A stretch of 64,000 nucleotides of DNA from Apostichopus japonicus. Lineage: Eukaryota; Echinodermata; Holothuroidea; Aspidochirotida; Stichopodidae. The position numbers and the translations under genes were made by a program. Below, one piece after another: positions 57,701 to 64,000 of the stretch. Each line of letters starts with the position of its first letter. Positions within the stretch are counted from its first letter, which is position 1. The stretch is from the NCBI RefSeq assembly GCF_037975245.1, contig NC_092567.1, forward strand, positions 20,149,376-20,213,375. The letters run 5' to 3'. The notes beneath the pieces are model-generated. The model was given only the letters and a program-made list of their open reading frames with translations. It did no database searches and had not been told where the DNA came from.

Positions 57701-60700
57701 CCAAATTCAGGTGTGGAGAGGGTGGGGTGGGGAGGGGGTGGGGTATTTGGACCAGTTCAGCAATTGTTTTACTTTTTATCATGTTCATCTCTGTGTGAAG
57801 GCTTTGGTTAAACAAGTCCATCATTGAATCAAACTCAGGACAGTCAAGATGGAAGGTGATTGACAATCGTTTGGTTTCAGTTTAAAATGATTATTATCGG
57901 TTTATTTCTTTGACTTTTGTACAGACGTCATTATTTTTAAAAAAGGAATTCAAAGTGAAAATTTTCACCGTAGATTTGGGCATTATCATCTCTCAGTAAT
58001 TTTGGTTCATGATAACATCAATCACAGTCGTGGGTGTATGTGTGGTGGTGTTTGGGGAAATGAGAGAGAGTGGAGGGGGATGGGGGGTAAGGGGCATAGA
58101 GGAGGGTAGAAGTAATTGTGCTTTGATTGTTTTTACTAATGCCTTCATCTTTTCTCCCATGGTGTCTTTGACAGCGGGTGTAGGTTCTCTCCTGAGCTGT
58201 AAAAAATATACTCATAATTTCCATTTTTCTTCTTCTTTGTTATCAGGTTCCGGCAATCATATGTGGTTTATCTTTTATCTGACATTTCTGCCTCCCTGCC
58301 TCGCGATCTGCATCAATGGCATGTTGCACTGTAAGTCGGGTTGCCTCCTTTCAGATAGTGTTAAAAGTGTTAGTTGTTTTCATTTGATACTTGTAGCTTC
58401 CTATTTTATAAATTGTTTGAAAATATAGTACTGACATAAAAATGAAACAGAACCTTTTTATTTGGAATCTATATTGTGAGCATAAATCTGGGAGTATGGT
58501 ACACAAAGCAATGAGATGATAAGGGTATCTTAGAAGGTAATATTGCTGATTTACTACACATAAACAAGGCATTTGAAATAATCAAAATTGTGTTGTCTTT
58601 TGACATTTACTGACAGGAACCTTTAATGTCATAACACATTGTGTGAAAGACTCCTCCTCCTCCTGCTCCTCCTCCTGCTCCTCCTCCTGCTCCTCCTCCT
58701 CCTACCCCTCCCCTCCCCCTCCCTGCTCCTCCTCTCCCCGCCTCCTCCCCCTCCCCCTCCCCTCCTCCTCCTCTCCCCTCCCAATCCCCCTCCTCCCCTC
58801 CTACTCCTCCCCTCCTCCTCCTGCTTCTTCTACTCCTCCAACCTCTCATCCTCCTCTTCCCCTTCCTCCTCCTCCCCCTCCTATGCCCCACCTCCCCCTC
58901 CTCTCCCTCCTCCTCCTTCTACCCCTCCACCCCCTCACCCTCCATGCTGTATGCAAGTCCCCCCCCCAACTTTTTCCACTTTGACATGCCAAACATAAAT
59001 TGACCTCTCGAGTAATTATTTTGACCTGCTGTCATCTTCAGTGCTACTACTGGCTAGTGCAGGCTGTCTGTATGTGGCTTGTGCAGGCTGGCTAGCTGTC
59101 TGTCTGTATCTGTGTACATGTGATTGTGAAGTTAATTACACAGAAACGGAAAACAAAAAACATAAGCCAACTGAAATTGACAGTTGCAATTTCCTACGTT
59201 ACACTAACAGTTTCTTTTTCAAGGTTTGTACTTCCTGTACGAGTCGAACATATGTTTCCGTCATGTCCATTGCAATTAGTAGTGTAGATTGTATTTCATG
59301 TTAGTGAAGGCATGGGTATGGCATTGATTGCAGTCAATGTTAAGACGTGAAAATATCTGTCTTTATTACATCCCTTTGTTCATGTCAGGGTTAAAAAAAA
59401 AAAATTATGTAGCCTGTCTGGGTCTGTATAGTCAGTAGCAATTCTAAATTGGATTCGGAAGATTTGATTAGATTAACCGACAAGGAAACAAGATTTATCT
59501 TAAATCATCACACGTTTATACTTTAAATTAAAATAAAATAAAACTGTTAGCAAACTGCTTATCCACTAGAGAGCCTGTGTAAGAGAATGTGTAAAAGTAA
59601 GTTGGCCTGACGTCCTAGCAGGATCTTCTTCAAAGGCTAAAAACAGCCTTTGAAGAAGCCTTTTTTTTAGCCTTGTTTTTTTAGCCTTTGAAGAAGATCC
59701 TGCTAGAATCAAAGTCAGGCCAACTTACTTTTACACATATACTTTAAATTGAGAGAAATAGCTGTTGATCAAACCTTCCATGTCATTTTTCCTAGATTGG
59801 TCGGATGTTTGCCACACGACCTTCGAGGTGGACGGTTTCTGGATCTATCTCGGCCAGGTGACCACCTGTTCCCCGTGGACCTTCTGGATGTTCCTCAACG
59901 CCATCGCTCACATCACTTGGGTCTTGGCTCTCTTGCTTAGTCAACTTTTCCAGGTAATCATATAAGTTATAATATAAAAGGAGACTACAAACCCAAAACA
60001 ATCATTATCGGTTTTATGTGATAAGAGACAAGTGTCACAAACAATCTCTGCCAATTTGCTGAGAAAATATCTCATTCGGTTTCAAATCAGCTCTCAAAAC
60101 GTATCTTTTCACCAAAGCATATATGTTATATCTGTTATTATTATGCTAAGCGCTACGAAAATTATTTCATAATTTGTTTGGCGCTATATAAAAATGATGT
60201 ATTATTATTATTATTATTCCGGTTGAGAGATATCACAGAATTTTATAATTCCACAGAACACCACGCTGAAGACTTGATCAAGTCTAAATCTCACGTCGTC
60301 GTATCACATGTGCTTCATATTTTGACATTTTGTTTTCGTTGTCTTTATTTAAATTTTATATTCTCCTACTTGAGATGGGTTTAGCAATTTCTGCTGAAAT
60401 CTAAAATATTGAACCTTCTTGACATGACCTAATGGCTGCATCGGTTACAGTTTCGTTACTAGACATTTCACTTTGACAAATATTGAAAGATTAAAAAACC
60501 AAAGAGAAAGTAAATGTTTCAGATGCTCATGGCACTATGACATTACAGATTTAACAGATTTAGGAAAGGATAAATTCTCGACACGACTCTTTTAAACTAC
60601 GATATCCCTACGACTCTTCTTGGCTGTTGGGGATGCGGGGAGTGGGGGGGGGGTTGTTCCCAAAGATCTCTGTCATATAAGCCATATGGTTTGGTTTGTG

Positions 60701-61891
60701 TGTCCTTTTCAACATTTTCCTTCTGGGTCGTAATTTGCTCCTGTTCAGGGTTGTAATTTTCCTCCTCCTATTCATGTGGTATTCACACAGTTCCAGAGTA
60801 CAAATAATAATGAAGTATAGAAAGAATACTTAATCATCCTTAGCCAGATTATGAAAAGAACCAAAAAATAAAAACAAATAGCATAGTATTCTCTTTGTGA
60901 TCAAGCAATAGACCAGTGCTGCATTGGTTATTTTAAATAACAGGTTTTCTCAAAGTGCCCACATGGTGAACGTGAGGAAACTATGGGTTGCTATGGTGAA
61001 CGTCTTTTGCCATTGACAAAATCTAAATAGGAGAGAACTGGCAGGTGAAAATCCACCCAACTCTAATTAGAAGGTGTCGTGAAATTTTGGTACGTTCTGA
61101 TGACACCTTCCCGCATTCCCTTTCATGAGGGATTATGATTCACCCGCCGCCTCCTCCTCCCACCCCGACCCCCTCCTCCACCCCCCACCCCGACCCCCTC
61201 CATCCTAACAAGTTTCTCTTTTGTTTGCCTGTAGGTCCTCGTGCTCGGTGTGACTACCAACGAGAGAATGAACCAGACCAGGTATATCAAACAGCACAAG
61301 GACGACGTCCATCAGAAAGGAAAGACCCCTTACAAGTGAGTAGTAGTAGTACCACGGAAAAGAGGGTCGGTGAACGAGCAAAGCGGTTCTAGATCCTTGT
61401 AAATATTATCAAGTAGCTCAGCCTTTTTGAGCCGATTTTGATATTTGGTTGATATTTGCGATATGAAAATGACCCAACTGTTCTTTTTCACAATTGATTT
61501 TTTTTTAATAAAGAGAAGATAGTGTGTGGATGATTAAAATGCTAATCGGGTAATCTTTTAACGGCGCTTCATCTTTCCGCTTGACAGCGGAGCGACGTCT
61601 CGTATCCACGGGCCGTGACCAAAAAAAATTCAAAGAACGGTGTAACTAGAATTAAGTGGTAAACAAGCATCATTCTGAATTCAAATGCCTCTTGTCTCGT
61701 TTTCTCTTTTGCTTGCGGCGTTTAGCCGAGGGTTAATCAAGAACTGTGCCGACTTCTTCCAGTGCGGTTGCTTCGGACTCGTCCGACCCCTGAGAGTCGA
61801 CTGGACCCATCAGTTCACCACCGACCTCACTAACAACGGAGTGTCCAATTTCGTGAGCTCCTCGAGCAGAGAGAATTATCAGTTTGTGTGA
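48714..61891 (+). CDS. ZDHHC17: ZDHHC17/HIP14 ankyrin-repeat palmitoyltransferase, complete
   Basis: Golgi/vesicle membrane S-acyltransferase that recruits substrates through its ankyrin repeats. Exons: 48714-49153, 49646-49868, 50706-50770, 51421-51583, 52267-52395, 53503-53642, 55022-55122, 55739-55860, 56905-57061, 58247-58330, 59796-59953, 61235-61335, 61726-61891; 2049 nt, 682 residues, versus 632 in human. Order: His-rich segment (residues 24-58); DIVKATQYG; ankyrin repeats about 100-330 with [12 protein letters not shown] and [12 protein letters not shown], which hold the Asn and Trp used by HIP14 to grip substrates; TM1-2 (exons 6-7); TM3 (exon 8) and KGDPGIIK; Cys-rich domain from residue 478 with catalytic DHHC at 503-506; TM4; a long luminal loop; TM5-6; TTNE; C-terminal NCADFF-CGCFG region; end YQFV. 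The intron between exons 7 and 8 is of the U12 AT-AC type. The N-terminal Met lies directly after a possible acceptor, so an upstream coding exon cannot be excluded. Confidence 0.95.
48792..48887 (+). repeat. 24-bp coding tandem repeat (GHGHSHG[G/D])
   Basis: Four head-to-tail copies of a 24-base unit (ggtcacggccattcccatgg plus four bases) encode GHGHSHGG or GHGHSHGD at residues 27-58 of ZDHHC17. The copies differ mainly at third positions and at the Gly/Asp codon. Confidence 0.95.
51850..52155 (-). mobile_element. Possible degenerate tRNA-derived SINE
   Basis: Minus-strand words resembling an A box (atcggtaagcaggtgtcgg) and a B box (gggttcaactcc) lie at about 52090-52145. A second tRNA-like patch (tgtagagcgcagga ... 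gggttgaattc) lies at 51868-51900 on the plus strand. It could be a composite of two decayed copies. Confidence 0.35.
53651..54365. repeat. 39-bp intronic minisatellite, about 18 units
   Basis: Units of 39 bases (one of 36) with core atggaatggtgtag, then a tggtcacc or tggtcagc word and gtaaggc or ttaaggc, then cgatgta. It begins within ten bases of the ZDHHC17 exon 6 splice donor at 53643. The period is a multiple of three, so ORFs stay open on both strands; they are by-products of the repeat. Confidence 0.95.
55123..55738 (+). other. U12-type AT-AC intron of ZDHHC17
   Basis: The intron begins atatcctttt, matching the minor-spliceosome AT-AC donor consensus ATATCCTTT at all nine positions. 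It ends cgtcacac|AT, with a branch-point-like ctttaact whose A (55725/55726) lies about 13 bases before the end, the normal U12 spacing. Joining 55122 to 55739 restores a CAT codon and a gap-free alignment to HIP14 between ...FYILWP and VDCIKQ.... No GT donor in the exon gives a sensible frame. Confidence 0.88.
58648..58985. repeat. Polypyrimidine (CCT/CTC)n tract
   Basis: About 330 bases of almost pure C/T on the plus strand, mostly tcctcc units with C-runs. It lies in the ZDHHC17 intron between exons 10 and 11. Long ORFs on both strands here are low-complexity artefacts. Confidence 0.95.
59520..59748. mobile_element. Fold-back copy of a Penelope-like terminal repeat with hammerhead-like remnants
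   Basis: Two inverted arms, about 59585-59640 and 59680-59738, share gtgtaaaagtaagttggcc, agcaggatcttcttcaaagg and their inverse. Each arm, read in the sense agcctttgaagaagatcctg..., resembles a small hammerhead ribozyme: a TTGAAGA core, a gatcc-loop-gatc hairpin (stem II), a GAAAC-like word and gtcaggcc closing stem I. Both copies have lost bases of the GAAA core, so they are presumably inactive. Hammerheads of this compact kind are known from Penelope-like retroelements. Confidence 0.5.
60050..60215 (+). mobile_element. 3' end of an L2/CR1-like LINE, truncated
   Basis: The plus strand encodes [15 protein letters not shown], the usual C-terminal motif of LINE ORF2. A short 3' UTR follows with taagcgctacgaaaatt and ggcgctatataaaaatg, then an (ATT)n tail. 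Same family type as 3883-4130. Lies in a ZDHHC17 intron. Confidence 0.75.
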
Positions 61892-64000
61892 TGCTGACCC
61901 GTGAGGGGGACCCCGGTGCGATCTTCGAATGGAGCGTCCGGACGGTGTGAGACCGGACAGTTTGACAGACGGAGATTCCTACCAGGAAGTGTAGTAGCCT
62001 CCTTCAGGAGTCAAATGACCTCAAGGTCAGCTGTTTTATGACATACTAAAGTTAAGGCATTTGAAAGTGGCATTGAACTGAAAAATCTTTACCGTGTAGA
62101 ATTTTCATACCAGATATTGTGAACGCATTGGTTTCTTCTTTTAGAAAACATAGGAGAACCATCGGTTAATGTCTAAAGGGTGAAATATAGGTCGAAACAG
62201 TTACGTATTGAAGTTTTGAGTAGCAGTTAGTGATGTGTGAAGAACATGTCGGTCCCTTCCGTTGTTATGTGAGGCTCTTTAATGCTTGAATCATTACTTT
62301 AAAAGTCTGTACCAAACCAGAATGCACTGCCTTTAAGGGGTTTTTACTTTTGACCATGTAGTGAGTGACAGAGTAGGTTGAGGGGTCAAGGGACCAAGTC
62401 TATCTCAAATACCCAGATGTGACAGAAGCCATTGTAGACTTGGTTTGGGAGGTGCCAGTGAGGGGGGCTGGGGGAGGAGGGTGCACAGTGAGTTTCAAAG
62501 AATCAAAGTGGTGGCAGCAGATAAGGTAGAATTCTGGATTTGAAAAGGAAATTATAAACATGTCTTACAACAAAAAATGTTTTGCTTGCAAGAGTGACTT
62601 TTTTAAATTCACTTCTAAAAATGGTCTGTCCCTCTCCTTTCTACCTCCTCCTCCTTCCCCACCCCCTCCTCCGTATCCCTCAACAGTTATTTGCGCCGTA
62701 GCATTCGTTCCTGGTCCTGCTGGCTGAGAGGGAAGTCAATTGTTTTGTGCAATATCTGTCTCAGGACACTTCATTTTCTCATTCAAACTTTCATGTTGAA
62801 TTTAAATGTCCTCTTTCTGGAATTTTCTGTCTGGAGAGTTTAAGGTAGATGCAGAGGCTTTTTTATTGGTTCAGCCCCCAATCTTTATGCATGCTTTTGT
62901 TCTGTTACTGAAGTATAACAACAACCATACAAATTTATTCATGTGACACAGGGAAATGTGATGGGGAGATGATATGTGATGCCACCAGCAAGGACTCTCT
63001 CGTATCTGTTTGTTTGATTATATAGTGGTAGGGATTAGGCTAATCACATCTGATTAGGCTAATCACATCTGATTAGGCTAATCACATCTTGATATTTTAA
63101 CACCGATTCCAGTTGTGAACATAACAAACCAAATATGTTAGGTGCGAAACCTTTGGATGTCTATTCCTTATGTGGCTTTATAAAGTGTTATGTTACAGTC
63201 TCCAACCTTTTTTCCAAAAAAATGTTTTATTTCAATCTCAACAAGGATTGCAAAGTAGTACAAATGACATTGAGAGATGCACAACTGGGCTTCCTTTTAT
63301 GTTCTTATTTACGCAGCAGTTCTGGGCTTTAATCTGTAGTACCCCGATGCCTCTGTGGTGTACATACATGCGTCTGACCACAAATGACAGGTATTTTTCA
63401 GACTGAAAGGGGGCACAGAAAGGGGCACTTAGCAGTGGATACCCTGTTTTATTTCCAGTTTAATCCCATTTGTGACCACCTGAACTTTTTCAAGAATGAA
63501 AATAATAAGCAAACTCGATTCCAACTCTTGATATGTGTGGGACAAACCGAAAGCTGTCTTTAAGGGTTGTTAAAGTTTTTTGTGCTTCATTCGGGCCTTT
63601 TTTAAAATTTTTTTTTCGTAACTTGTTCTATAATCCTGCATTTTGGAATTTTGAAAATGTTGTTAAATTTCTTTTATACAATTCTTTTTTAAAGTTAGAA
63701 ATAGAAAAGGAAAAGATAAATTTGTTTTGCCTATACTGTATTTTGATTCAATTGTATTGAGTGATTGGGTCTAAATCCGATTCCAGCGAGAATAAAAAAA
63801 ATATTCTTAAGTTTTTAAGTAAATTCAGAAAAAAAATTAGTCTGGTGGCCTTCCTTTTATGTGCTGTGTCTTTATATTTGATTGTTAGTGTATATTCAGA
63901 ATGAAATTGAAGAAAAGTTTGGAATGGAAATAATTGAGATGAAACTTTTTTTTTTTTTTTTATTAATACTAGTGTCTGTAAATAATCCTCCATGATCATG
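61892..64000. other. ZDHHC17 3' UTR and downstream flank
   Basis: No further gene recognised. The 3' UTR begins at 61892. Its end is not determined because no single poly(A) signal stands out. Confidence 0.45.
63033..63089. repeat. 19-bp tandem repeat, three copies
   Basis: gattaggctaatcacatct is repeated three times without mismatch. The unit contains the near-palindrome gattaggctaatc. Confidence 0.95.

Noticed and set aside
58607-58998. Pro/Leu/Ser-rich and Gly/Arg-rich ORFs
   Set aside because: By-products of a polypyrimidine tract within an intron.

Overview
The window is nuclear DNA of an intron-rich, AT-rich animal genome. The genes have short exons, GT-AG introns of 0.3-5 kb, LINE/SINE debris and many miniature inverted-repeat transposons. 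Single-copy orthologues of PHRF1, RFESD, KRR1, MTPN and ZDHHC17 mark it as a metazoan. Repeats of the type 'taggcctaggc', L2/CR1-like LINE tails ending in 'gcgctatataaa' and the general texture suggest a marine invertebrate deuterostome, perhaps an echinoderm. The species assignment is inference. No prokaryotic, organellar or viral segment is visible.

Layout. 1-7.8 kb, minus strand: the 5' half of PHRF1 (RING + PHD + basic region), running off the left edge. 8-11 kb: divergent intergenic region with a fold-back element. 11.2-15.4 kb, plus: RFESD, a small Rieske 2Fe-2S protein, with a complete hAT-type insertion in intron 1. 15.4-20.5 kb: intergenic, ending in a 0.7-kb inverted-repeat element. 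20.5-28.0 kb, plus: KRR1, a small-subunit processome KH protein (8 coding exons, 356 residues). 28-31.5 kb: 3' flank and dispersed repeats. 31.6-32.9 kb, minus: a two-exon gene for a secreted, cysteine-containing protein that I do not recognise. 34.9-42.6 kb, plus: myotrophin (4 exons, 118 residues, the same length as the vertebrate protein), with a 523-bp MITE in intron 1. 42.6-48.7 kb: intergenic, with a 223-bp tandem repeat. 48.7-61.9 kb, plus: ZDHHC17/HIP14, an ankyrin-repeat palmitoyl-transferase (13 coding exons, 682 residues). 61.9-64 kb: 3' flank.

Exon borders were set by hand from splice sites, and reading-frame continuity was checked across every junction. In all complete genes the summed exon lengths are multiples of three. 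The genes are unrelated housekeeping or signalling genes and are not an operon or pathway cluster. The most notable points are a minor-spliceosome (U12, AT-AC) intron inside ZDHHC17, a histidine-rich repeat at the ZDHHC17 N terminus, the orphan secreted protein, a tandem duplication that copies a PHRF1 splice donor, and several transposons with intact target-site duplications.
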